From positions 21,034,482-21,098,481 of the forward strand of contig NC_030681.2 in the NCBI RefSeq assembly GCF_000004195.4: a stretch of DNA of 64,000 bases, in the 5' to 3' direction. Below are positions 34,288 through 46,400 of this stretch, piece by piece. The notes under the pieces were generated by a model. The model saw only the letters and a list, made by a program, of their open reading frames with translations, was not told the origin of the DNA and did not search any database. Source of the DNA: Xenopus tropicalis (lineage: Eukaryota; Chordata; Amphibia; Anura; Pipidae). The position numbers and the translations under genes were made by a program. Numbering within the stretch: the stretch's first letter is position 1; each line of letters starts with the position of its first letter.

Positions 34288-34981
34288 TTACAAAAGCTTA
34301 TGAGCTAAATGTCGCGGCTGGAAAGGGATCATCTGGGACGTGTCAGGTTTGGGATACTCTACCACAGGGTCTGGGATTAGTGCTGCCAGTTTGGCTCTCG
34401 GTACATCCTAGAAATAAGAATGAGACATTACTGGCAATAAGTTAGGAGTGAGGCAAAGACACATTTCCTTGTGCTAATTGACAATACTGCAAGCTGCCAA
34501 TAGCAACCAGCCATATCTGTTCCTTTATTGGTTAATCAAGCAGCAGTTTGCTGTTGCCTGAGAATCTTGAAAAAGAGAAGCAAACGTGAAGGGAGAGAAA
34601 GAAATAAATGTGTCTCTGCTAGGTATAAAGGCATGGGAGCGGTAAGGGACAGCAGCTGCTGGCACATATACTAGAGCCCAAAGATAAGCCTAAGCACCAC
34701 GTTAATATATGAATTTAACATCATTCCCATAATGGAGAAAAGGCGGGATAGCTATATACAGGTACAAACCCTGATCCCGACATAACTTGTATCCCAAAGC
34801 TTTCAGTTCACTTGTGGAGCAGGGGTACAGGTCCATAAATGTGTATCTATCCACAAGGAGTGCCGTCTCCTTCCCTTCATACCCCTCCTTGAATGCAGTG
34901 TATCTCCTTTTTCCCACTTTCAGTATACTAGCTAAATCTCCAATGTTACTTTCCAAGGCCAGGAAGCGTGCCCAAATCTCA
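34288..34981 (-). pseudogene. cstf3: CSTF3 (cleavage stimulation factor 77 kDa) two-exon fragment, splice donor damaged
   Basis: CSTF3 is a HAT-repeat scaffold of the pre-mRNA 3'-end cleavage complex. On the minus strand 34981-34786 follows a strong acceptor (TTTCTGCAG) and encodes 65 codons with [30 protein letters not shown] and DLYPCS, very close to the end of the HAT region. 34407-34288 follows TATTTCTAG and encodes [22 protein letters not shown] and [11 protein letters not shown], then runs to TAA after four unrelated residues. Damage: the first piece reads AAG-TTATG where AAG-GT is expected; the second is cut off inside the proline-rich region. About 16 residues expected between PDPVV and EYPKP are missing. 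No other CSTF3 exons were found nearby, so this is a partial genomic copy rather than the working gene. Confidence 0.78.
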
Positions 34982-36565
34982 CTGCAGAAATCAAGGGGGA
35001 AAAGAAGGAAATTCAGTTTTCCCAAATAGGGACAAAGTGAGGCTTCCAGTTTGTCAGACATTGTATAAAGGCCACATTCAGCATATAACAGCAGCATTGT
35101 GCAGCTTCGCTTTAGCTGTTCTTCCCTCTTCACTTTCCCCTTCCCCTGTGCTGTCCTTGTACACTTGCACAGGGATGAAGCCTGAGCAATGAGCAGGCAG
35201 GATTTAATCTGAGCAGGGGAATGGCATTGCTGTTGCACGAGCAGCAAAACTTGCACAGGGGCAGCGTATGAACCGAATAGAGTTTTATAGGAATTCTACC
35301 ATATAAATATATGATGTTTCCCATGATACAGTTGAGGGTACAGGCCTGCTTAGGGCTCCACTGGGTAAAGCTTTTATGCTGCACTGGGAAAAGAATCATA
35401 AAATAAACCCTGCAGTCTGTGTTACATGACAGTGTAGAGCAAAAGGCTTAAGGCTGCGCAGGGGAAGGCCCTTGACTTGAGACCCTCATCTCTCACTGCA
35501 GTTTCTATGTCTGGCCGTCCATATACCAAGTCAACTTTATATTCGGACTCACCCTGATTTTTCGGGAGGCAAACTTCCTGATGTTAAAACTCGTTCAAAT
35601 AATACTCTTATTGGTGTCATTGTCCTCTGCAAAAAAAATATTTAGGATATTTAGGATCCGGTTAATATTATTTTACTTATCATATAACCGCACCTAAATA
35701 ACTAAACATGTACATATAACATACTATTTCACACATGTTGGTAAGTAAATGTGACCTGTCACATACCTACAAGGAAGCTACAGGCAGTAGCTCCAAAACT
35801 CTAAAGGGGCAGTAAAATATTTTTTTTCACCTAAGGCTACAAACATTTAGGTTAGTCATATAAACACCCTACTTAAACCATATATTTACTGGGAACTGAG
35901 CGCTGGGCATGCCCAATCGGTTGATGGCGTTAGAGAGTTTAGTACAGCAAACTTACGCATTATAAGCTGAGTCTTAGTTGCTCTTTTAGAGAAAATAAAC
36001 TGAACAGAGAGGATGAGTTACCCTTTATTTGAAAAGCACATTTACTACAGTGGTGTATAGAGAGGCCTGTGTTTAATGCAATTATAGAAAGTGATAAGAA
36101 TTGCCCTATTTATGAACAGTATATAATAGTATGTAAGCCCATATAGCTAGATATTCTTTTGGGGGCTATTTGCTGATCACAAGTCTATCCGTTCTTCTTC
36201 AGTCGCAGTTGCTGGTAATGTATAGTTGTGATATATAGTTTTGCTTGTATGTCATTTACATTGTTAGGTAATCAGTATATATATATCTAATATCAAATCA
36301 AATTCCCAGCAGTGCAGAGAAGGGAAAGGGAAAGACACAGTGACAGTTACACATAACTATAAACCCAGTGAGAATGAGGAATGAATGGATATTGGGGAGT
36401 TGTATCAGGAGTCAGAACCAGCAGTGCAGAGAAGGGAAAGGGACAGACACAGTGACAGTTACACATAACTATAAACCCAGTGAGAATGAAGAATGAATGG
36501 CTATTGGGGAGTTGTATCAGGAGTCAGAACCAGCAGTGCAGAGAAGGGAAAGGGACAGACAGACA
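34982..36565. other. Intergenic stretch upstream of the cstf3 fragment
   Basis: No further CSTF3 exons or other genes found. A 120-base direct repeat occurs at 36308-36545 (GGGAAAGGGA-AGACACAGTG, ACACATAACTATAAACCCAG), about two and a half copies. Confidence 0.5.
36308..36560 (+). repeat. About 120-bp direct repeat, two to three copies
   Basis: CAGCAGTGCAGAGAAGGGAA appears near 36307, 36418 and 36530, followed each time by AGACACAG. AACTATAAACCCAGTGAGAA appears twice. Confidence 0.8.
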
Positions 36566-37100
36566 CAGATATGGGATCCCTTGTCCGGAAAACTGTTATC
36601 CAGAAAGTTCCAAATTATGGAAAGGCCATCTGCCATAATTCTAAGTTCTAAAAATGATTCCCTTTTCTCTGTAATAATAAAACAGTACCTGTACTTGATC
36701 CCAACTAAGATATAATTACCCCTTATTGGGGCAGAACAGCCCTATTGGGTTTATTTAATGGTTAAATGATTCCCTTTCTCTGTAATAATAAAACAGTACC
36801 TGTACTTGATCCCAACTAGGATATAATTACCCCTTATTGGGGGCAGAACAGCCCTATTGGGTTTATTTAATGGTTAAATGATTCCCTTTTCTCTGTAATA
36901 ATAAAACAGTACCTGTACTTGATCCCAACTAAGATATAATTACCCCTTATTGGGGGCAGAACAGCCCTATTGGGTTTATTTAATGGTTAAATGATTTCCT
37001 TTTCTCTGTAATAATAAAACAGTACCTGTAATTGATCCCAACTAAGATATAATTACCCCTTATTGGGGGCAGAACAGTCCTATTGGGTTTATTTAATGGG
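36566..37100 (+). repeat. CAGGTATGGG-type MITE with interior expanded to about four 113-bp units
   Basis: Begins GATATGGGATCCCTTGTCC, then repeats CTGTAATAATAAAACAGTAC, TTGATCCCAACTA-GATATAA and CCCTATTGGGTTTATTTAAT every 112-113 bases. It is the same unit as at 14262-14962 in the opposite orientation. The right MITE end is missing. Confidence 0.87.
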
Positions 37101-37879
37101 GATGTTGTTTTTTCCCATAAAAACAATCAGAGCACCAGAGGCCCCCCCTTTAGATTAGAGGAACAGAACTTTAATTTGAAGCAGCGTAGGGGGGTCCCCA
37201 ATGTGGGGCCTTTCTGGTACTGGGGGCCTTGGGCAAATGCCATCTGTACTGGGAAACTACCACTGGCCCCAGCAGGGCATTTGGCTCTAAGGCTGCCTAT
37301 CAGTTCTGTAATATGAGCCATAACATTACATGTATGGATTCCGTGTGCAGCAGGTACTTGGGGTTTCAAGTCTCGGGGCCCCGTCTCAAGCTTTGGGGGA
37401 GAACAAAACTTTCACTAGATTCATCAAAGGGTTCATGGAGGATGATAATGTGTGGGGGCAACAGTGAGAGTGAGGGGCAGGGTGGGGATGTACAGGAGTT
37501 TTGTGGGGGTTTAAAAACCCAGAGAGACCATTTTTATACCCAATTCTGCAAATTCCTACTAGAAGTCCCAACCTTTTTGGGGGGTCTACAAATTAGATTG
37601 CCGTATCCATTCTGGCCCGTTACTGCCGCAGGGCCCCTAACAGCACCATAGTTTATCCCTCAGTTCCTTGGGGATAGGGATGAAGGGATTTAGGCAGCAG
37701 AGGGCTGTTCATTTGCCGGTCTCTGGCTGCTCTTGGACAGTAATACAATATATAATCACTTTATGGCAGGGAATGTAGAATTTCCCCTTTAGTTATAAAA
37801 TGCTAAGCTGGCAGGCCTGCCTTGAGGAATCATGGGGTCCCATACTATTTAGCTAGCACGCCCCTCCCACCCTGGGTGC
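37101..37879. other. Intergenic stretch, nothing recognised
   Basis: GC-moderate sequence with G-rich words (GGGGGCCTTGGGC). The 140-codon frame at 37229-37651 shows no motif or splice context and was not called. Confidence 0.35.
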
Positions 37880-38800
37880 CCCAATATTACAATGTTTCCT
37901 TCAGTTCGGTTAATTGCCCCCTGCTGGGGCAATTAACCGCCCACCCCCTAAAAAAAAAGTCATTGCACCCCATTCCCGAATAAGCCGCGCGGTTTGACAC
38001 CTCATTCATTGGTCTATGACAAACGTGGTTAATTGCCCCCTGCTGGGGCAATTAACCGCCCACCCCTCAGAAAAGACATAGCACCCCATTCCCGAATAAG
38101 CCGCACGGTTTGACACCTCATTCATGGGTCTATGACAAACTAATTATTTGCCAAAATCCCCATGCCAAAATCCCCTTCTGACACAGGTTGCAAACCTCTT
38201 CAAATGTGGTAAATTTCACGTTTCTAAAAAATTCCCTCTCTGCGCTACAATCCGTCAAAGTTGGCCTCAATGTTAAGTCAATGGGATTTTTGGCCCAGTT
38301 AATTGCCCCCTGCGGGGGGCAATTAACCACCCACTCCTCAGAAAAGTCATTGCATCCCATTCCCGAATAGGCCGTACAGTTTGACACCTCATTCATGGGT
38401 CTACGACAAACTAGTTATTTACCAAAATCCCCATTATAAGTCAATGGAGCAAATTTGGGGACCTCTCTTGCCCCGGGGGTAAAACTTATACCCTTGTGCG
38501 GGGTATCTTCTGACACAGGTTGGAAACCTCTTCAAATGTGGTAAATTTCACATTTCTAAAAAATTCCCTCTCTGCTCTACAATCCGTCAAAGTTGGCCTC
38601 AATGTTAAGTCTATGGGATTTTTGGGCCAGTTAATTGCCCCCTGCAGGGGCAATTAACCGCCAACCCCTTAGAAAAGACATAGCACCCCATTCCCGAATA
38701 GGCCGCATGATTTGACACCTCACTCATGGGGCTACTACAAACGGTGCGGGACAAGTTCCGTGCCGAACTTTTGTACGGAAGAATAATAATAAGCCTGTGA
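37880..38800. repeat. Compound tandem repeat with four TTAATTGCCCC hairpins
   Basis: Hairpins near 37909, 38030, 38297 and 38630 have stems TTAATTGCCCC/GGGGCAATTAA with loops CTGCT, CTGC-GG or CTGCA. Between the last ones lies a longer module (CTGACACAGGTTG, CAAATGTGGTAAATTTCAC, TCCGTCAAAGTTGGCCTCAA) present twice. It ends with ACTTTTGTACGGAAGAATAA like 22200-22720. Confidence 0.88.
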
Positions 38801-38935
38801 GATAATAGAAGTGATGCTTTGCAAGCCCCACTAATGAGTAGAGACAGGAAAATTTGAAAAAATATAAAACCAGTCCTTATCATTATGTTTTCCTTTGTGC
38901 TTTCCTGACATAAAGCTTGGGGCCTGGCTCTAGAC

Positions 38936-39332
38936 CATATATGTCAAACACAAGGCCCGGGGCCAAATCCGGCCCACCTGGCTGTTTTATGTGGCCCTTG
39001 GTGAGTGTGTCTGACAATCCAGCCTGATCAATTTCCATTTCCCTCACATAGTAACTAAGACTAAGGGGTATATTTATCATGCTGTGTAAAAAGTGGAGTG
39101 AAGCATTACCAGTAATGTTGCCCAAGGCATCCAATCAGTAATCAGATTTCAGCAGTAGCAAAGCATCTATTGGCTGCTATGGGCAACATCCCCGGTAATG
39201 TCTTACTCCACTTTTACACATTGTGATAAATATACCCCTTAGTATCTAAGTATATTAATAAAAAATTTGGCCCACGACTTATCCTGTGATTTCGATTTCA
39301 GCCCCCTTATGTGATTGAGTTTGACACCCCTG
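38936..39332. mobile_element. hAT-type MITE, duplication CTCTAGAC/CTCTAGAG, with another MITE nested inside
   Basis: 8-base flanks at 38928-38935 and 39333-39340 match at seven of eight. Ends carry TATGTCAAACACAAGGCCCG and inverse GAGTTTGACACCCCTG, with GGCCAAATCCGGCCCACCTG within. Confidence 0.82.
39062..39241. mobile_element. Nested MITE with ends TAAGGGGTATATTTATCA
   Basis: Right end TGATAAATATACCCCTTA is the exact inverse. Inner arms pair as AAAAAGTGGAGT/ACTCCACTTTT and AATGTTGCCCA/GGGCAACAT. It splits the hAT-type element at 38936-39332 and so is younger. Confidence 0.88.
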
Positions 39333-39340
39333 CTCTAGAG

Positions 39341-40028
39341 TATGACTGGATGACAATTTGGCAGCCAATTTAGCAATGTTCCTAAGCAGGGCCACCTACT
39401 GCTGCTCTTTAAACCTTTGAGCTTTCTGTTTTTGGGCCCCACTAAGGCATTTTTTTTTCTGACATTTTTGACAAAACCTGTGTTACAGAAGAACAGGCAG
39501 GTGGCACAGGTCTAGTTTTATTTATGCCTGGGGCAGGAGAAGCAGAAACTTGTGGCAACTAGTCTGCGGCATGTATGAATCTCTGTGTAGAAGCAAGCAG
39601 AACCCAACTTATGTATCTTCACCTCAAAATAACGTACGTAGCGCAAATTCATATCACCCATTATAGCCTATGTACCGCACCTTGGACTGGAAGAACAATA
39701 ACAAAGATTATCGCCTGTATTACTCTACAAAATGGCTGCCTGGCTTAAGGTCCATGAAGCGGCAGGACCTGGCCTGTTGAGGTAGTGGCAGCCTATCTGG
39801 CTCAATAAGTATCCGCACAACAAATAATGGACTGAGAGACCCCAGTCCTCAGTCAGAGCGCTCAAATGCGCAGCCGCGTTGGCTTACAGCCGCTCCCTCT
39901 GCAACCCCACATCTGCCTCCATGAAGTGCTACAGAGCAACACCCTGAGGGAACCCTGCCATAACAATACGGCGGACTACACGTGTTGCTTCTTCCCGCCC
40001 CCTTCTCGCTTGCGTCACGGCGTCAGCG
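39341..40028. other. Upstream flank of msh6
   Basis: No gene recognised. CpG density begins to rise near 39860. A divergent gene sharing the promoter cannot be excluded but no minus-strand exon was recognised. Confidence 0.35.
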
Positions 40029-40456
40029 CCGAACTACAAGCCCCTATATTCCCCCACAGGTATTTCAATGATAACAGTTGACGGGAACTGTAGTTTAGGT
40101 ACAGCTTATATTGGCATTAAAACTCCCGCCCATACAATTTGACTAATGAAGCTGATTGGCTGGCCTTGAGCTTTACTAGTAGCGCGTCTAAGGGACTTAG
40201 CGTCATTCACTACAACCCCCGAAGCCCCTTTACCTTTATTTCAAAGGAAAGCGTTGCTGGGAATTGTAGTTTAAGGACAGCCGCTTACTCTTTAATGTAT
40301 CCGCCTACCCTGTTTGTTTGAGGTTGCTGATTGGCTGCCCGTCTGGTTGCCGTAGGGTCTCTGCCAAGTAGTTTTTCCCGCCAGCGCCAAGTTTCAGAGA
40401 GCAGTGCGGGTTGGAAGTGCTCGGTGCCTGCTGGCTGTGCTGACTGGTGTCCCGCC
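40029..40456 (+). promoter_or_regulatory. msh6 promoter/5' UTR with repeated ACTACA...CCCAGC (ZNF143-like) motifs and CCAAT boxes
   Basis: Four ACTACA-type words fall in about 240 bases: ACTACAAGCCCC near 40033 (+), its reverse GGGAACTGTAGTTT at 40083-40096, ACTACAACCCCC near 40209 (+), and reverse GCTGGGAATTGTAGTTT at 40255-40271. They resemble the ZNF143/THAP11 site. GATTGGCTG (inverted CCAAT) occurs near 40152 and 40329. CpG density rises toward the ATG and there is no TATA box. Binding is inferred. Confidence 0.55.
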
Positions 40457-43400
40457 ATGTCAAAGCAAAAGACCCTGTTCAGCTTCTTCCACAAGTCCCC
40501 CCCTATCTCCAGCAGCACCAAGTCCGGGAAAGCCTCTTCCCCAACCGAGGCCGATGTTCCCTCCTCTGGGGGCAAGAAGTCCAGCTCTTCACCTAAAGAG
40601 GGGGCCAAGGAAAGGGGGACTCCAGGCCGGGCTCATGGAGGGAAAGCTCCCCGGTCTGCCGCACCCAGGTACGGGCAACGGCCCTCATGTTGGGCTTGGT
40701 GCCAGGTCTGTCCATTAGGGTCATTGATTGGCACCGAGTGGGCATTGGCCCCGCCCCTCCCATTAGGGACTGCATGTCCCATATACATTCATTGCCAACC
40801 TTTTGTAAACGTTATGGCTCCTGTAAGCTGCCTCTCATTGCCCCTCTCTGGTTCTGACTCCTGAAACAATGTAGCAGAAATCAGTTCTCCGTGTCTGTTC
40901 ATCAGCTAGCTTCTGGTTGGTAAGTCAGAACCAGCAGTGCAGAGTATCTCTGGGAAGATTTGTTCCTTTCAATAGCAATTCCATTTACAAACACTGACAG
41001 TGGGAAATGTGTAGTTATTACCCATTGGTTGGTTACTATTACTTTCTTTTGCAATGTGGAAGGGGGAATTGTTTTGGGGTGCATTCCCCTTTAATAACCT
41101 GTTCCTGTGGGTGTTATTGAGGATTCAGCCAACCAGATCTGGACTAGTTGCCCTGCTTGGGGTAGATTAGGTGCTAATAATTGCTTTTTTTTGGGGGGGG
41201 GGGTACAGGCAGAACATGATGTTTGGCTATTTTACACTGCATTGGCCAGGAGGGTTGGCCATATACCAGATAGGAACAGTGTAATCTGTCTCCCCCTCAA
41301 AGTTAAGATTTGAGGTTGATCGATGAGACAATATCTAAGTTGTAGCCCATGTTCTGCTGAACTTTTACCTTACTCCCTACAATAGATGAATTTGGTCAGA
41401 ATGGAAGCAGGAGTCCCCAACCCCTCTTACTCGTGAGCCACAGTCAAATGTAAAAAGACTTGGAGAGCAACACAAGCACCATAAAAGTTCATGGAGGAGC
41501 CAAATAAGGGCTGTGATTGGCTATTAGGGGCCTCTATGCACACTATCAGCTTACAGGGGGCTTTATTTGGTAGGAAATCTTGTTTTTATTCAACCAAAAC
41601 TTGCCCCCAAGTCAGGAATTCAAAAATAACTCCCTGGTTTGGGGGCACTGAGAGCAACATCCAAGGGGTTGGGGAGCAACATGTAACCCCTGAGCCACTG
41701 GTGGGGGATCATTGGGGTACAGGTACAAGATATACACACACACATATGTAACTATTGTTTTAATTCCCATTCTTTACAGCGCTGTCAGTGACTTCAACCC
41801 TGGAGACCTAGTTTGGGCCAAAATGCCTGGTCATCCATGGTGGCCCTCTTTGGTTTACAACCACCCAAAAGAAGACACTCATCTAAGGGGCAAGGGAAAG
41901 TCCCTTAATATCCATGTCCAGTTTTTTGATGACAGCCCTACAAGAGGATGGGTTGGAGCAAAATATATGAAGCCTTTCTCTGGTAATTATATTATACTTC
42001 CAGTACCATTTAGTATTCCGTTTTTCAGTTCTTGTAGAAAACTTTTTTAATTGGTATTTACAAATTGTTTAAATTTTGGAATATTAAGCTCAGAGGTGCT
42101 CCATTTGCAAGGACTGGCACAATCTAAGAATCATGCGCTGATACGGTGTATCTTGAAATATAAAATGGCCATATAAGAAGAATATAATTAGGAGACTTCT
42201 GTAGAAAAGACGGTAACTGCCATATTTAATGCTGTGTTTATGAGGGTAGTGTATTTGCTAATTTTTATTTTATATTAGAATCCTTCAGCATGCTTGTGTT
42301 TTTACATTTTTTTGGGGCTGCCTTATTACTTGTGAGGCATTATTCACATGCAGTAATATAATAGCTGCCCTCTTAAACTCAGAATTTACTGGCAAATCCA
42401 CTGCTGTTGGAACTGTTTCATCGTGACGCGTTGTGTTCATTTTTTCTTTTCCCCTTCAAAGGTTCCACTGCTGCCGAAGCCCAAAAAGGTGGTCTTTTTT
42501 TTAGTACCAAGCCAGAAATAAGAAAAGCAATAAAAATGGCAGATGATGCCATGGCACAAGACAAGCAAAAGCGCCTTGAATTGGCTGTGTGCATGGAACC
42601 ATCAGATTCGGAAGAGGATATGGAGGTAACTGTTTATAGTCTGTTAATTTGGTTCTTGGAAGATAACCTAAATTGTAAGCTCCACCGGGGAAGGGACTGC
42701 CGTCAATGTCGTATAATCACTGCTAAGGTATAGGTCAGCACTGTGTGAAGGATAATGTAAATATATTATGTGATTAATAGTAATTGCATTCGTGAAAACA
42801 ACAATATTGTGGAACAACACAATTTGTGATACAAGTGATCTTGGATTATTTGCAAATCTTAATTCTGACACTTTATAAATGCTCTGTGGTTACTGCATAT
42901 GAATTAGGGATCTGGCACACGGGGAGATTAGTCGCCCGCGACAAAACTCCCTGTTCGCGGGCGACTAATCTCCCCGAGTTGCCATCACCTGCCATCCCAC
43001 CAGCGAAAATGTAAGTCGCCGGTGGGATGGCTCACGCGGCGACGCGATTTTGGCAAATCGCCAAAAATGCCTCGCGAGGCAACTTCGGCGATTTGCCGAA
43101 ATTGCCTGCGCAGCGTGTACTATCCTTACATCCATACGACTTACATGTTCACCGGTGGGATGGTAGTTCGGGGAGATTAGTCGCCCGTGACAAGGGAGAT
43201 TTGTCGCGGGCGACTAATCTCCCCGTGTGCCAGAGCCCTTACAGACTGGACAAAGATTAGGATAGGGCTGGCACACTGCACTAGCAAACATATAAAAGTT
43301 TAAATGTAATTAATATTAAGTTGATTTTTGGATAAACTTTTGCATGAGCTTCTGAATGTACCAGATTTGTCCACACCCTATATATCTTTTTTTTTTTTTT

Positions 43401-46400
43401 TTTTTTGACCCACGTAGCTTGAAGATGAGGGCTCTTCTGCAAGTCACGATGAAGCAGAAGACGTAAAAAAAAGGCAGCCAGTTCGGGAGAGTAAAAAGAA
43501 TGGCAAACCCAAAAGAAGAAGGATTACGATAGAGTCAGACAGTGATAATGAAGGCTCTGATGATGAATTCAAGCCAGAAGACAGTGCTAGTAGTGATGAG
43601 GCCAGTAGTGGGGTGGATGAAGCTAAACTGTCAGAACCTGATTCTGAAACTGAAGAAGATAGCCCAGTCAAGGTCCCTTTAAAGCGTAAAAGAGGGAATC
43701 CTGACAAACCAACTGGCCCAAAAAAGCGCTTGCAAGATGAACTTTCAGAAACCCCCAAAAGAGCAAGCAATGTGTCTGCAGAGGCCAAGTTAAAGTTATC
43801 TTCCTTCTCTGCTCCCGAGTCTTTCGAATCACAGACAAATGCTGGCGGGACTGGCAGTGTTTCTGTATGGGACCATGAAAAGTTTGATTGGCTGCAAGAT
43901 GGGAGAAGGAAGGATCTTAAACGTAAAAAGCAGAACGATGCTGATTACGACCCAAGCACCTTGTATGTCCCAGATGACTTCCTTAATAAATGCACTCCAG
44001 GCATGAGAAAATGGTGGCAGCTTAAATCTCAGAACTTTGATACGGTTATCTTTTATAAGGTTGGCAAGTTTTATGAACTTTATCACATGGATGCTGTCAT
44101 TGGGGTCAACGAGTTGGGCCTGACATTCATGAAAGGCGCATGGGCTCATTCTGGCTTTCCAGAGATTGCTTTTGGACGATTTTCCGATGTTCTCGTACAG
44201 AAAGGATACAAAGTAGCCAGAGTGGAGCAGACGGAAACTCCAGAGATGATGGAAGTCCGGTGCAAGTCAATGTCACATCCAAGTAAATTTGACAGGGTTG
44301 TAAGAAGAGAAATATGCAGGATCATTACTAAAGGGACTCAGACTTACAGTGTTTTAGATGGCAATCCGTCTGAAAGCCATAGTAAGTATCTTCTGTGCTT
44401 CAAAGAGAAAATGGATGATTCCTCTGGTCAAAGAAGAATATATGGTGTTTCTTTTGTGGACACCTCTGTAGGGAAATTTCACGTAGGTCAGTTTGAAGAT
44501 GACCGCCATTGTTCGAGGTTTAGAACTTTGGTAGCCCATTTCCCTCCAATTCAGATCTTGTTTGAGAAAGGCAACCCTTCTTCAGATACAAAGAAAGTTT
44601 TGAAGAGCTGTCTGTCAACTTCCATTCAGGAAAGCCTGCAGCCTACATCTCAGTTTTGGGATGCATTCAAAACACTGAAAACTTTAGCTGAAGAAGCTTA
44701 CTTTGAAAAAGATTTTCAACCTGGCAGTGGCAACTTGCCAACAGTTTTGAAAAACTTGACTTCAGAAAATGACTCTTTAGCACTTACTCCTGGCGAAAAG
44801 AGTGAATTGGCTCTTTCAGCGCTTGGAGCATGTATATATTACCTTAAGAAATGTCTTATTGACCAAGAGCTGCTCTCTATGGCAAACTTTGAAGAATACA
44901 TTCCTGTGGATACGGGCATAGAAAAAGCCCAGGCTTCAAGTAGTTTCTTTGCCAAGACGAGTCAGCGCATGGTTCTTGATGGAGTAACACTTACAAATCT
45001 GGAAATTCTCCAGAATGGAACAAATGGTTCTACAGAAGGGACACTGTTAGAAAAGCTGGACACATGCTCTACACCCTTTGGGAAGCGTCTCTTAAAACAG
45101 TGGCTGTGCGCCCCTCTTTGTAATCCCTTCTCCATTAATGATCGTTTAAACGCAGTGGAAGATCTCATGGACCTTCCTGATAAAGTGTCTGAAGTTAGTG
45201 ATCTCCTAAAGAAACTCCCTGATCTAGAGAGGCTGCTGAGCAAAATTCACAGTATCGGTTCCCCACTTAAAAGCCAGAACCATCCAGATAGCAGGGCTGT
45301 AATGTACGAGGAAATCGCTTACAGCAAGAAGAAGATTGCAGATTTCTTATCTGCTCTGGAGGGGTTTAAAGTCATGAGAGAAGTGATCAGTATTCTGGAA
45401 GATGCTGCTGCTAACTTTAAGTCAAGTATACTGAAACAAATTGTAAGTATTAAAGGTAAAACTCCCCAGGGACACTTCCCTGACCTATCGGCAGAGCTGA
45501 AGAGATGGGATACTTCTTTTGATCACGAGAAAGCGCGCAAGACTGGTGTGATCACTCCTAAAGTGGGTTTTGATCCGGATTACGATGAAGCATTGAAAGA
45601 TATCAAAACCACAGAACAAGATCTTAACGAGTATTTGGATAAACAGCGCAAACGACTCAGCTGTAAAACTGTCGTCTACTGGGGGACGGCCAAGAACCGA
45701 TACCAAATGGAAATTCCCGAGAGTGTTACAGAGCGTAACCTGCCGGAAGAGTATGAATTAAAATCGACAAAAAAAGGATACAAGCGCTATTGGACTAAAG
45801 CAATTGAAAAGATGTTTGGAGACCTCGCGAACGCAGAGGAACGGCGGGATGCCGCTCTTAAAGACTGTATGAGGAGGCTCTTCTATAACTTTGATAAAAA
45901 CTACAAAGAATGGCAGACTGCTGTGGAATGCTTTGCGGTATTAGGTGAGGACTGACTGTGCATAAAATTTAGTGTGTAAATAGTGAACCATACTGCAGGT
46001 GTACTGAGCTAGCTGCTGATTTGCATTTTTTGTTTATTTTTAACACTGTGTGTAAATAAAGGTAGTAACCCCATTTTGGTAGAGTTTAGTGATGCATAGT
46101 AAGAGCTAAGCTCTTGGTTTCATGGTCCCAGAAGAGTTATGTTGCTTAGCACATTGGAGCTACGCATTCAGGCTTTGCAAGAAACCTCAGGTTCGTCTGT
46201 GTCATAGTTGATTACCCTTCATTAGTTTATCATGATTGGGGGGATGAAATGAAATAGTGATGCAGAGCTACTAGTAACAGCTACTTGTTGTGGCTACTAA
46301 AATAGACAGTGCTGATCATTTACTGATAATTGTCTCTACGTGTGTTTTAGCAGAGGCAATGCTCGGTATTGTCTATGGCAGGATATTTTCTGGAGTTTAG

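Noticed and set aside
34702..35256. Single 184-codon minus-strand gene
   Set aside because: Only the middle part (34981-34786) resembles CSTF3 and it begins at a splice acceptor, so the longer frame mixes intron and exon.
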